A DNA stretch of 64,000 bases from Candidatus Chlorohelix allophototropha (lineage in GTDB: Bacteria; Chloroflexota; Chloroflexia; Chloroheliales; Chloroheliaceae), in assembly GCF_030389965.1 (NCBI RefSeq), contig NZ_CP128400.1, positions 930,001 to 994,000 of the forward strand, in the 5' to 3' direction. Under the pieces are notes generated by a model that saw nothing but the letters and a program-made list of their open reading frames with translations, was not told where the DNA came from and searched no databases. The position numbers and the translations under genes were made by a program. Of this stretch, positions 1 to 8,298 are shown piece by piece (position 1 is the stretch's first letter; each line of letters opens with the position of its first letter).

Positions 1-332
1 ATCGGGAAAAGACGCTGATCTGACTTAACCAAATCCATAATGGTGGGGCGACCTTGCGGGTCAGTAACGGTGCTGAGATAACCAACGGGCTTATTCAAAG
101 CTATATATATTTTTTGCGGGGCATTATCCGGCTTTATCGAAACCGCTAACCCATCAACTGTAACTTTATCGGTGGCAGGGTCAATTTTTGTGCCAAGTTT
201 TTTAACAATCTTACCGTTTACCATTACCCTACCGGCAGTTATCATCTCCTCACATGTTCTGCGGCTGGCTATACCTGCTCTTGCCAGTACCTTATGTAAT
301 CTTTCGCCATCATCCTCAGATATTATTACCAT
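1..332 (-). CDS. RluB/RsuA-family 23S/16S rRNA pseudouridine synthase, N-terminal part
   Basis: The reading frame leaves the window at the left edge, so only about 110 residues are visible. They begin with an S4 RNA-binding domain (ERLHKVLARAGIASRR, then a GRVMVNGK segment) and continue into the start of the catalytic domain (ALNKPVGYLST, DPQGRPT). This is the standard opening of the RsuA/RluB/RluE/RluF family, which isomerises uridine to pseudouridine in rRNA. The catalytic Asp lies outside the window, so the subtype cannot be given. I chose the ATG at 332 because a GGAG lies just upstream; an in-frame ATG at 368 lacks a clear ribosome binding site. Confidence 0.88.
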   Translation of the reverse strand, partial: MVIISEDDGERLHKVLARAGIASRRTCEEMITAGRVMVNGKIVKKLGTKIDPATDKVTVDGLAVSIKPDNAPQKIYIALNKPVGYLSTVTDPQGRPTIMDLVKSDQRLFP

Positions 333-391
333 CAATCTCCAGCCTTTGCCAAATATTTTAATTACCATTAAATTATAACAGATAGGTGTGA

Positions 392-397
392 TATAAT
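392..397 (+). promoter_or_regulatory. Candidate -10 element (TATAAT) for the GNAT/TIR operon
   Basis: A perfect TATAAT lies in the short divergent gap between the pseudouridine synthase and the GNAT gene, about 45 bases before the GNAT start. The matching -35 position (about 369-374) is poor, so this is a weak or activator-dependent promoter if real. Confidence 0.4.
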
Positions 398-440
398 CGA
401 ACTATGCTGCACTGAAAAGCACCCTTTTTTGAGGTTTGAG

Positions 441-1364
441 GTGACCAAAACGGGTAAAGCACACGATGGTTTTAAAGTGCGCCATACCAGCGCCAGCGAA
501 GCTTCACTGGTAGCATTTCTTGATTCTGTGCTGCGTAAGACAATGGCGCTAACCGAAAGTGACTGGAAGAATTACCTCGAAGAGATTCAAAAAAGAGGCG
601 GGGTAGCGTTTATTATAGAAGTGCAAGGCAAAGCGGTGGGCTACGCCGTTACGCCGCCCGTACCCGGTTTACCCAATTATAATAGCCTTACCGGTGGAAT
701 CTTGCCGGAATATCAACGCAAGGGTTTCGCAACAGCCTTGCTCAAAGAAACCCTCCGCGAATTACAAGCAAAAACCGGCGAGGCGCGCCGGGTAGTTGCG
801 CGAATCGAACTCAACGACACAGCAATCAAATCTTTTCTGATAAAATCAGGTTTTAGCCTTCAGCATTGTGATATACACATGGAACTGGATAACTTAGACC
901 GAATTCCGGCAGTTGAAGTTCCTCCGGGTTTCCGGCTTAAGACTTTCAAGCGGGATAGTGACGAAGCTGCCTTCATTGAGTATCATCGCCTAGCCTTCCA
1001 AGATCAGCCTCGTTTCCAGCCCTATTCATTGGAAGATGTAACAGCAGCGCAAGGACCTGATTTTCAGGATGATGATGTAATTTTACTTGAAAACGAGGAT
1101 GGTTCACCTGCCGGCTTTATTTGGACAACAATGCATGGTGATATTGTGCAGATTGAGCCACTGGGAGTCTCGGCACAATGGCGCGGAAAAGGTCTGGGTA
1201 AGTTGCTACTCAACATGGGTTTGCGACATGGGCGGGCGCGGGGCGCTACCGGTGCCGAATTATGGACAGGCGAAGACAATCAGATTTCGATAAACCTCTA
1301 TAAAAAATTCGGCTTCACTATAGCCGGGGGCTTTGCAATTTATTATATAGACATCGGTTCCTGA
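441..1364 (+). CDS. Tandem GNAT-domain N-acetyltransferase
   Basis: The protein holds two GNAT folds in tandem. Each has an acetyl-CoA-binding motif A: EYQRKGFATALL in the first half and QWRGKGLGKLLL in the second. Each ends in the usual 'KSGF' or 'KKFGF' strand. Tandem GNAT proteins include mycothiol synthase (MshD) and many uncharacterised acetyltransferases; the substrate here is unknown. I chose GTG at 441, with GAGG at 431-434, over the upstream TTG at 429. The next gene starts 27 bases downstream on the same strand, so it is probably the first gene of the TIR operon, although it could simply be a neighbour. Confidence 0.8.
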   Translation: MTKTGKAHDGFKVRHTSASEASLVAFLDSVLRKTMALTESDWKNYLEEIQKRGGVAFIIEVQGKAVGYAVTPPVPGLPNYNSLTGGILPEYQRKGFATALLKETLRELQAKTGEARRVVARIELNDTAIKSFLIKSGFSLQHCDIHMELDNLDRIPAVEVPPGFRLKTFKRDSDEAAFIEYHRLAFQDQPRFQPYSLEDVTAAQGPDFQDDDVILLENEDGSPAGFIWTTMHGDIVQIEPLGVSAQWRGKGLGKLLLNMGLRHGRARGATGAELWTGEDNQISINLYKKFGFTIAGGFAIYYIDIGS

Positions 1365-1391
1365 AAACACCCTGATAGGAGAGCAAGGGTA

Positions 1392-2093
1392 ATGAACGAG
1401 CGCGAATCCACACAACGCATATTAGAAATGCATAAACGCAACCTGGCTATTCTAGAAGAACAATTAGCTGCTTTTGGCGACCTATTTGCACCCCCCCATA
1501 TCAAAATCCAGATTCAGGACAAGAAAAAAATTATTGCTGAACTCGAAGCCAAACTCGAACCTACCAGTTTGTCAAAAGCCCCTATTGCAGCATCTCCATC
1601 AGAAAAATCTGCCGAATATATCACTACTACCGCTAGCGAAACTGCTAAATCGGCACGTTCCAAAGTATTCATCAGCTATAGCCCGCGTGACTCAAAATGG
1701 TTAGAGCGGTTGAAAACTCATCTTGTGCCGCAAGAGCGTGAAGGCAAACTGGAAATCTGGGATGATACAAAAATCAAACCCGGTATGCGCTGGCGTGAGG
1801 AAATCCAGAAAGCCCTAACCGGAGCAAAAGTCATTGTAATGCTTATCAGCGCCGATTTTCTCGCCTCCGATTTTTACAGCGAAGAAACTCCTAGATTATT
1901 GGCTGCCGCCGAAAAAGAAGGTGCAGTTATTTTGCCGTTGATTATCGGTTATTCAAGGTTCACCGATACTCCCCTATATCAGTTTCAAGCAATTAATTCA
2001 CCTGAAAAACCCCTTTCGGGTCTCAGGCAGTACGAACAAGATGAAGTACTGGTGAACGCTGCCAGAGCAATCGATCAAGCCTTAAAAAGATAG
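1392..2093 (+). CDS. TIR-domain protein with N-terminal helical adaptor-like region
   Basis: Residues 1-55 are predicted helical, with a CAPPH-like turn (LFAPPHIKIQIQDKK). They resemble the helical effector-associated segments that precede effector domains in many Chloroflexota conflict proteins (inference from pattern). Residues 91-230 are a TIR domain: KVFISYSPRD opens it, WDD follows the second strand, and LISADFLASDFYSEE carries the Glu at the position of the NAD-cleaving Glu of TIR NADases. An enzymatically active TIR is therefore plausible. The gene is followed after 19 bases by a second TIR gene. Its TIR is clearly related to those at 2113-3303 and 3321-4814, sharing the WDD, FLxSxF and YQxxN features, so the three look like paralogues. 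Confidence 0.85.
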   Translation: MNERESTQRILEMHKRNLAILEEQLAAFGDLFAPPHIKIQIQDKKKIIAELEAKLEPTSLSKAPIAASPSEKSAEYITTTASETAKSARSKVFISYSPRDSKWLERLKTHLVPQEREGKLEIWDDTKIKPGMRWREEIQKALTGAKVIVMLISADFLASDFYSEETPRLLAAAEKEGAVILPLIIGYSRFTDTPLYQFQAINSPEKPLSGLRQYEQDEVLVNAARAIDQALKR

Positions 2094-2112
2094 CTAACAT
2101 TGCCGAGGTTTG

Positions 2113-3303
2113 ATGGAAAATATCAATAATGAACCGCAAGCACAATTGGTATTGCTAAATTCTCTACTTAAAGGGCAAGTAGAGTCCTTACTAACCCACA
2201 CCGATACCCTGATGCAGCGCAATAATTTGCTAGAAAATTATGTTTCTTTGCTGACCGAGTTTATCAATAATCAGCTTGGAATCAAGCCGCCGGATATTCC
2301 TATAGCCTTTCCCAGTCGCCAACCTGAAATATTGATAATCTACAGCCAAAAGGACGATGGGCATTGGTTGGAACGGCTGAAAACCCATCTCGATTCACTC
2401 AATCCCAAAGCCCAGATAAGATATTGGGATGACGAAAAACCTAAGCTAATCCAAAATTGGCGTGGTACGCTTGCGATAGACCTTAAATCGGCGGACGCAA
2501 TAATTCTATTATCCAGTCATAGCCTTATGTCTTCGGAGTTAATGAAGCCCACCGATGATACCACTACCGATACGCTGCCCGATTTTCTCAACGAGGCGCG
2601 GGGAAAAGGCATCCAAACCCTGACGGTATTGCTTGATCCGGTGGTACTTGAGGATGAGGGCTTGAATGAAACTTATCTGGTTAAACTTACCGCCAAGCCT
2701 CCCAAGCCATTGAACAAATTCAGAACCAAAAACGAGCGTGAGGCTGAAGGGGAAAGAATCTTCGCCGAAATAGCCCGTCTCAGCCAACAATTGATTAGCA
2801 CCGGGAAGTTGCCCGAACAACCGCCCGCCAAAGCTGCCAAAATCTCCAACCTTGCCCAATCCGCCCGAACATCTATCTTTATTTCATATTCGCACGTGGA
2901 TAAACAATGGCGTGAACGAATTGAGATGTTCCTGAAACACCTTTCGCTCGAAAAAGAGGTGGAATGGTGGTCAGATGAAAAAATAGATGCGGGCGACTTA
3001 TGGCGAGATGAAATAAACCAAGCGCTGGCAAAAACCCGCGTGGCAATTATGCTGGTAAGCCAAGAGTTTCTTATCTCGAAATTCATCAATCAGGTTGAGC
3101 TACCCGGACTGTTAAATGCAGTAAAAGCAGAAGGCGTGGCGTTGAAGTATTTCCTAATTAGCCCCTGTACGGTAAAATTAACCATACTCAGCGAATATCA
3201 GCGAGTAAACGATAAATATCTTATTGATATGAGCGAATCAGAATGGCGGCAGTCTTTTAACGCACTGGTTGACGAATTAAGAACTATCTTTGGTGTTTTA
3301 TAA
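2113..3303 (+). CDS. Double TIR-domain protein (degenerate TIR followed by intact TIR)
   Basis: A helical N-terminus (about 65 residues) precedes two TIR domains. The first (PEILIIYSQKDD, YWDDEK, ILLSSHSLMSSE) keeps the fold signature but has a DTTTD stretch where the catalytic Glu helix should lie. It is probably inactive. The second (TSIFISYSHVDK, WWSDEK, MLVSQEFLISKFINQVE) retains the Glu. ATG at 2113 is preferred over TTG at 2110 because GAGG at 2105-2108 is then better spaced. Gaps to the neighbouring TIR genes are 19 and 17 bases, so an operon is very likely. One inactive and one active copy in a single chain suggests a scaffold plus effector arrangement (inference). Confidence 0.82.
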   Translation: MENINNEPQAQLVLLNSLLKGQVESLLTHTDTLMQRNNLLENYVSLLTEFINNQLGIKPPDIPIAFPSRQPEILIIYSQKDDGHWLERLKTHLDSLNPKAQIRYWDDEKPKLIQNWRGTLAIDLKSADAIILLSSHSLMSSELMKPTDDTTTDTLPDFLNEARGKGIQTLTVLLDPVVLEDEGLNETYLVKLTAKPPKPLNKFRTKNEREAEGERIFAEIARLSQQLISTGKLPEQPPAKAAKISNLAQSARTSIFISYSHVDKQWRERIEMFLKHLSLEKEVEWWSDEKIDAGDLWRDEINQALAKTRVAIMLVSQEFLISKFINQVELPGLLNAVKAEGVALKYFLISPCTVKLTILSEYQRVNDKYLIDMSESEWRQSFNALVDELRTIFGVL

Positions 3304-3320
3304 ATAGATAGAGGTAAATT

Positions 3321-4814
3321 GTGGCAGCACCAAGTCAGATACAACCGGGTTATCAATTTGGAAATTACCAACTGGTAGGACCAATCTTCCAACGTGGTCG
3401 CGAAGAAATATGGCATGCGCACCATCACCGAATTCCTGACATCGAAGTTGCCGTTAAAATTATTCTCGCACCCCAACCGGGTGAACTAAAGCTCATTGAG
3501 CGGGAATTTACAATCCTCAATAAAACTCGTAATTGCAAGAATGTAATAAATATCGATGATTTTGGAGAGCAGGACGGGTTAGTTTATATGGTTATGCAGT
3601 ATGCCTCGGCAGGGGATTTGACCGGGCGCATACAGCAAGGTCTCGATTTAAAGACCATCTCTACATTCCTAAAAGCAGCCTCGGAGGGGTTGGATTTTGC
3701 GCATAAACTGGGCATAATTCATCGGAATCTTAAACCTGATAATATTTTTTTAGATAAAGATGGAACGCTACTGCTGACAGATTTCAAGCTGGCAAAAGAC
3801 CCTGAACTTGATCTGCCGGTTTCCAACGCGGGAACGCCCGAATATGAAGCTCCTGAGCAATTTACCGATTTCGTCAATGTCAGTCCGGCTGCCGATATCT
3901 ACAGCCTCGGTATAATTACTTTCCAGATGCTAACACGCTCATTACCTTATGGTTCGCGCGTGCATGGAGTCAAAGTTACTGAGCTTGAAATGCGTCACAA
4001 AACTGCCCCAATTCCCATACTTATACAGCTAAAACCCGATTTGCCTTCTGCTCTGCAAGAAATAATCGAGAAAGCCTTGGCTAAACAACCGTCTGATCGA
4101 TACACCAAAGCCAGTGAGTTCGCCACCGCTTTTGAAAAGGCTATTTCCAACGTTTCAGATGAGGATATCGGTACACTGATTAATTTTATTCTTCCGAAGA
4201 ATATTGTCGAAACGCAGCCTGCGCAGGTTGATTTGATTCCGGTTGAAAACAGCATAGCAGCGATAGAGGGGGCAACACCAACCATAACTGTACCGGAAAC
4301 CACCCAACCATCAGCAGTAATTACACCACCACCAACGACTCCTGCCGTCATTACAGATTCCGCACAACCTGTGCGCGATAAAGTTTTCATCAGCTACAGT
4401 CACAAAGACGCGGAGTGGTTGGCAAAACTGCGAAGTTTTCTGGTACCGCTGGAACGCATGGGCATTCCTATTTGGGACGATACCCAGATCAAACCGGGTA
4501 ATTTGTGGCGCAATGAAATCAAGAAAGCTTTATCCAGCGCAAAAGTGGCTTTATTGCTGGTTAGTTCCGACTTCCTTGCCTCCGATTTTATCAATGATCA
4601 AGAATTACCGACGCTGTTGAAAGCCGCACAGAATGATGGAGCGCTTATCCTTCAAGTGGTACTCAGACCGGTTATGCTGGAAGGTACAACCCTTTACGAG
4701 TATCAAGCGGTTAATAGCGCGTCCAACCCTCTTTCCGGTGTAGATAAAAACAAACGTGAGGAAGTTTTTGTCGAAATAGCCCGACTGATCAAACAGGCTT
4801 ACAAACCAAATTAG
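3321..4814 (+). CDS. Protein kinase-like (probable pseudokinase) fused to TIR domain
   Basis: Residues 12-275 match a bacterial Ser/Thr kinase fold: VAVK with Lys46, IIHRNLKPDN at 132-141, a GTPEYEAPE activation segment end and ADIYSLGI. Key catalytic positions are changed: the HRD Asp is Asn136, DFG reads DFK at 154-156, and the glycine loop is degenerate. Lys46, Lys138, Asn141 and Asp154 remain, so ATP binding is possible but phosphotransfer is doubtful. A Thr/Pro-rich linker (about 295-350) leads to a TIR domain at 353-492, with KVFISYSHKD, WDDTQ and a conserved Glu428. The GTG start has GAGG at 3311-3314. The natural reading is a sensor-like pseudokinase controlling a TIR effector, which is inference. 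Confidence 0.85.
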   Translation: MAAPSQIQPGYQFGNYQLVGPIFQRGREEIWHAHHHRIPDIEVAVKIILAPQPGELKLIEREFTILNKTRNCKNVINIDDFGEQDGLVYMVMQYASAGDLTGRIQQGLDLKTISTFLKAASEGLDFAHKLGIIHRNLKPDNIFLDKDGTLLLTDFKLAKDPELDLPVSNAGTPEYEAPEQFTDFVNVSPAADIYSLGIITFQMLTRSLPYGSRVHGVKVTELEMRHKTAPIPILIQLKPDLPSALQEIIEKALAKQPSDRYTKASEFATAFEKAISNVSDEDIGTLINFILPKNIVETQPAQVDLIPVENSIAAIEGATPTITVPETTQPSAVITPPPTTPAVITDSAQPVRDKVFISYSHKDAEWLAKLRSFLVPLERMGIPIWDDTQIKPGNLWRNEIKKALSSAKVALLLVSSDFLASDFINDQELPTLLKAAQNDGALILQVVLRPVMLEGTTLYEYQAVNSASNPLSGVDKNKREEVFVEIARLIKQAYKPN

Positions 4815-4823
4815 GGTAATAAA

Positions 4824-5105
4824 TTGGGAAGACTATTACTTTGGGCAAGGCGCGATAAATTAATTGCTTTTTATCTGGTAGGGATAATGATAATGCTGGC
4901 GCTGATTATAATCGTGCTGGTTATGTTTTTAAGCGAGCAATCGCACCCTGTAACTTCTCGCCAGTTGCCCAACCCAACCCAAACGATAGTCTTACCTACT
5001 GAAACTCCCTTCAGCAACCCGCTCACGATTATGCCAAATCAAGGGCGTGATAATGCACCGCCCCCACCTCCCACCAAAATAGTACCTATAATTACAATAC
5101 GTTGA
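4824..5105 (+). CDS. Small single-pass membrane protein ending the TIR operon
   Basis: This 93-residue protein has a basic N-terminus (RLLLWARRDK), one strong transmembrane helix at about residues 14-37 and a Thr/Pro-rich tail with a run of five prolines. By the positive-inside rule, the tail should face outside. It starts at TTG only nine bases after the pseudokinase-TIR gene, with AGGG upstream, so co-transcription is likely. I do not recognise a family. In conflict systems, a small membrane protein beside an effector is often an anchor or membrane-acting partner, but nothing here proves that role. Confidence 0.6.
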   Translation: MGRLLLWARRDKLIAFYLVGIMIMLALIIIVLVMFLSEQSHPVTSRQLPNPTQTIVLPTETPFSNPLTIMPNQGRDNAPPPPPTKIVPIITIR

Positions 5106-5184
5106 GTACTTTATCTCAAAGTGGTACAATCCCAAAAAGTTGGTGGATTTTTAAGCGGGCTTCCTGAATATAATGAATGTACCC

Positions 5185-5331
5185 TATAAACTGGATAAAA
5201 AAGCGAAGAGAAATAAGGTGTGAAAAGACAAGCAAATGAGCAAGCGAAAACATTATTCCTCAACATTTAAAGCCGAAGTAGTCCAAGAGCTTTTGAAAGA
5301 GGAGAAAACTTGGAACAGTTCAGACCAGTAA
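5185..5331 (+). pseudogene. Remnant of an IS transposase OrfA (left end)
   Basis: An ATG at 5236 opens a 31-codon frame (MSKRKHYSSTFKAEVVQELL) that looks like the first helix of an IS3-type OrfA. It stops at 5331, far short of a complete OrfA. The preceding sequence from about 5185 (TGTACCCTATAAACTGG) could be the element's left terminal repeat, but no matching right end is visible nearby. Confidence 0.6.
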
Positions 5332-5404
5332 CTTGGGAAGCTGCTTTAGCTTCAAGCTGGGCATAGTTGATTTGAAGTTGTGTTAACTGTTCTTCTAGCG
5401 TCAT
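5267..5404 (-). pseudogene. Second IS-like coding fragment, opposite strand
   Basis: On the - strand, an ATG at 5404 begins a coiled-coil stretch (MTLEEQLTQLQINYAQLEAK) typical of transposase N-termini such as IS66-type proteins. The similarity-like portion ends near 5320 where it abuts the OrfA fragment. Two broken ends joined head to head suggest nested insertions followed by deletion. Family assignment is weak. Confidence 0.35.
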
Positions 5405-5415
5405 TATTTTAGTCT

Positions 5416-5440
5416 ACCAGCCTCAGTTGACGAGGCTGGT
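5416..5440. repeat. Perfect stem-loop next to IS remnant
   Basis: CCAGCCTC and GAGGCTGG form a perfect eight-base-pair stem around a seven-base loop. It sits between the IS debris and the terminator of the next gene. It may be a terminal structure of the lost element or a terminator for the + strand. Confidence 0.4.
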
Positions 5441-5463
5441 TGAACTGTTATAAAAAACTAATG

Positions 5464-5491
5464 AAAAAAGGCTGAAACTAATCACTCAGCC
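5464..5491 (-). terminator. Rho-independent terminator after the coiled-coil membrane protein gene
   Basis: Read on the - strand, GGCTGA and TCAGCC form a stem followed by six T. It lies about 30 bases after the stop codon of the gene ending at 5524. Confidence 0.7.
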
Positions 5492-5523
5492 TATAGTGCA
5501 AATCTATTATCAGGAAATATAAT

Positions 5524-8292
5524 TTATTTCTTAGCGCGATATAAGTTGGTAACCCAACCGCTAATCCAATCGTTTTCTACCAGCCAATCGAGCGTATGAG
5601 GCGAGATATTTATCTCACCGGCGGGATACTCCATATGATTCACTTGCAAAAGCTTCTCTAGCTCGCTATCTTCGGTTAACTGGAAGAAAACGGCGGGGCG
5701 GTTGGTGAAAAGGAAACGCCAGATAGAATCTTTTGGGGTCTCTTGTTTTGCAATCTCCGAATAGCAATTTGCGAATCCCAAGATTTTCTTGCGCCAAACG
5801 GGATGTACAATCAACTGGATGTACCATGCGGGTACATACATATCGCTGGTGTGGCGTACTGCACGGTCGCCACGTACACTGCGTTCAAACTCGCGCACTA
5901 TGCCGGAAATGTTAGTTTCAAGGTTTTGGCGTAACGAGTTTGCTTCTTCCAGCAAACGATGTGACAAGCGCAGATGTTTTTGCAAAAATTTTTCCGAGAT
6001 ATCGCAAAGCTCCTGCATACTGCGCAAACCCAATTCCAGATGTGCTATTTCTGCATCTCTGGTCTGGATAAAAGCGGTAATATGTTCCCTTATCTTTTGC
6101 AGCCGCTCGACTTTTAGCTCTTCCAGCCGTGCAAGAATGAGATTATGCTTGCGTTGCACCTCCGCTATTGCTGCTGCAACTTCATCTTGAACACGCCGTG
6201 TTTCCTCATCATTTTGACTCAGCAGAGCTTCGAGTTGGGATAATTCCGCTTCAAGTTCGCTCAACCGCTCTTGAGTGCGTGCAATTGTCCCGGCTAAGCC
6301 GCCTAGTTCGTCCAATTCACGCTGCAAGCCAGCCGCAAGATTATATAGGTTCTGGAAAGTGGCAGGGCGCGACATTTCCGGGCTATGCGGAGCCATCACA
6401 AGACTACTATGCAAACTGCTCAGGGCGGTTTCAAGCCCTTCTAGGTGACGTTGTGCATCGGCAAGTTGGTTGTTATAAGCGGTTGCACCCAATTCCCGAA
6501 CTGCAACTTCCAGCCCGCACCATTGTCGATTAAGCCGCTCAAATTCCCCATTGAAATCGAGATAAACCGATACCGCTTCGCCTACTTCCCCTGCTATAGC
6601 CAGCAACTGTCCGCTATTGCGGAAATTAATTAGGCTGCCAAGCCATTGAGTGGATTGCCATTTGGTGCCGGTTCCAATCTGTTGGCGCAACCGCCCCAAC
6701 TCATCCAGCGGCTCAAAGCGTAGGCGGGCGTAGCGGTTTAGTGCGTCATTGACATCGCTGGTTGCCAGGCGTGCATCGGCTCTTAACTGCGTTAGTAAGC
6801 GCAAAACTTCTTCGCTTTCCTGTGCCAAGGGGGGAACACCGTAATCGCTTCGGAAATGCAATATGGTAGGCAAGCTGTAACTGCGTTCGGTTAGGTCAGT
6901 CAGCAATTGTTTGAGATTTTCAAAGCGGGTATTGGTAGAGTTATCCAATTGCACGCGCTGGTCGTTCAGACGCTTTAGCTCAGCCTGTAATACACGCTGC
7001 TCGTCCTGTCTCTCTTCCAACCCGCTGCTTAGCTCTTGATGTTGTCGATCAAGGGTTGCGAGTGTGCCATCTCGTTCACCTTCCAGCAATTCAGTCTGGG
7101 TGGTATAGAAACGCTGCACCTGCGAGCGGTAAAAAGCCGATTCGGCATCCAGCCTTTGTACTGCCGGGCGCACTTCTACTTCCAACGCAGACTCGACTCT
7201 GGCAAAGCCTTCGCGAGCTGCCACAATTACCAGTTCGCAACGTGAAAGCAAACTCTGGTTAAATGATTTCTCGCGTTCTGCATGGTCATGCCATTGTTGG
7301 ATTTCGGAGGCTACAAGCTCAAGATTATCCTCGACTTTGGCGGCTATCTGGTTATGAATGGTAGTAATACCTTCCTGACCAAGCGCAAGTGCATCGTCTA
7401 GGCTCGAATAATCTTCAACCTCATGTGTCAATAATTCCAGATGTTCAATTTCTCCGGCTTGTGGTGGCACTGGCATAGTGTGGTGCGAAATTTCGACGAT
7501 ATCTTTATCATCGAGCGCTTGTAACCAGAATTTATCCAAAACCAGCGTTTTATCTGCTTGGATGTAAGGCGTAGTTGCCGCCATACTGGCAGTAGATTTC
7601 AAAGGAGCGATCAGACGACTAAGCTCGTTTAGGGTGCGCTTCTTGCGTCCGGTTTCCTCCTCATCATCCGGTTTCATTTTGGTGCCTAGTTCATCACTAT
7701 CACGATAGAGTGCAAAGAAATTATCGCGTAGTCCGGGGAAATCCGGCACAGCTATAGTAGGGTCAACCCAAACCGAGCCGCCACTATCCAGTTGGATGCT
7801 TACAAAACGTCGATAGAAACGACCGAACGATACAACTCGCGGCAAGGTGAACCAAGCGTAAGCAATCGCACTTACCAGCAGCACGAAAGTAATCACTGCC
7901 CCAATCAAGAACAGATTAGAGACGTTATTTTTAGTTAGTAAACCTATCAACCCGGCAATTAAAAATAGGGGAGTGAGGGCAGCGAAAAGATATATAAACC
8001 AACGGCGTGTTTCCCACCAAGTTCGGCGATAGCGATCATATTCGGAATACAATATAGCAGCATCGAGCTGTTGCTCGTCATGGAAATTATCAGTACCATC
8101 GATCAAACCACGAAAGGAGGTGGCATCTGGTAATACTTGAGTATCATTATCCGAGGCAAGCTTGTTGAGGTTGCCCGGCATTGCCGAGTTATTTGCATTT
8201 GGCACGTTATCCCAACTTGGAATTTCTTCGTTTCCAGCATTGGACACGGCAAAAGCCTCACGGCGAGTTATTTCAGGCTCAGAGGGGGTCAT
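5524..8292 (-). CDS. Large coiled-coil protein with two transmembrane helices
   Basis: The 922-residue protein has an acidic, disordered N-terminus (about 1-90), two adjacent membrane helices at about 98-119 and 125-148, and then a long cytoplasmic region. That region is dominated by predicted coiled coil (about 320-780, rich in Glu, Gln, Leu and Arg). The C-terminal segment of about 130 residues seems globular. I do not recognise a named family. Only seven bases separate it from the bactofilin-like gene upstream, so the two are probably translated from one mRNA. A membrane-tethered coiled coil paired with a polymer-forming cytoskeletal protein suggests a cell-envelope or shape role, which is inference. 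Confidence 0.7.
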   Translation of the reverse strand: MTPSEPEITRREAFAVSNAGNEEIPSWDNVPNANNSAMPGNLNKLASDNDTQVLPDATSFRGLIDGTDNFHDEQQLDAAILYSEYDRYRRTWWETRRWFIYLFAALTPLFLIAGLIGLLTKNNVSNLFLIGAVITFVLLVSAIAYAWFTLPRVVSFGRFYRRFVSIQLDSGGSVWVDPTIAVPDFPGLRDNFFALYRDSDELGTKMKPDDEEETGRKKRTLNELSRLIAPLKSTASMAATTPYIQADKTLVLDKFWLQALDDKDIVEISHHTMPVPPQAGEIEHLELLTHEVEDYSSLDDALALGQEGITTIHNQIAAKVEDNLELVASEIQQWHDHAEREKSFNQSLLSRCELVIVAAREGFARVESALEVEVRPAVQRLDAESAFYRSQVQRFYTTQTELLEGERDGTLATLDRQHQELSSGLEERQDEQRVLQAELKRLNDQRVQLDNSTNTRFENLKQLLTDLTERSYSLPTILHFRSDYGVPPLAQESEEVLRLLTQLRADARLATSDVNDALNRYARLRFEPLDELGRLRQQIGTGTKWQSTQWLGSLINFRNSGQLLAIAGEVGEAVSVYLDFNGEFERLNRQWCGLEVAVRELGATAYNNQLADAQRHLEGLETALSSLHSSLVMAPHSPEMSRPATFQNLYNLAAGLQRELDELGGLAGTIARTQERLSELEAELSQLEALLSQNDEETRRVQDEVAAAIAEVQRKHNLILARLEELKVERLQKIREHITAFIQTRDAEIAHLELGLRSMQELCDISEKFLQKHLRLSHRLLEEANSLRQNLETNISGIVREFERSVRGDRAVRHTSDMYVPAWYIQLIVHPVWRKKILGFANCYSEIAKQETPKDSIWRFLFTNRPAVFFQLTEDSELEKLLQVNHMEYPAGEINISPHTLDWLVENDWISGWVTNLYRAKK

Positions 8293-8298
8293 AGCCAG

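Noticed and set aside
2673-3089. Open frames on the - strand within the TIR operon
   Set aside because: They lie opposite strongly supported TIR domains and start without ribosome sites.
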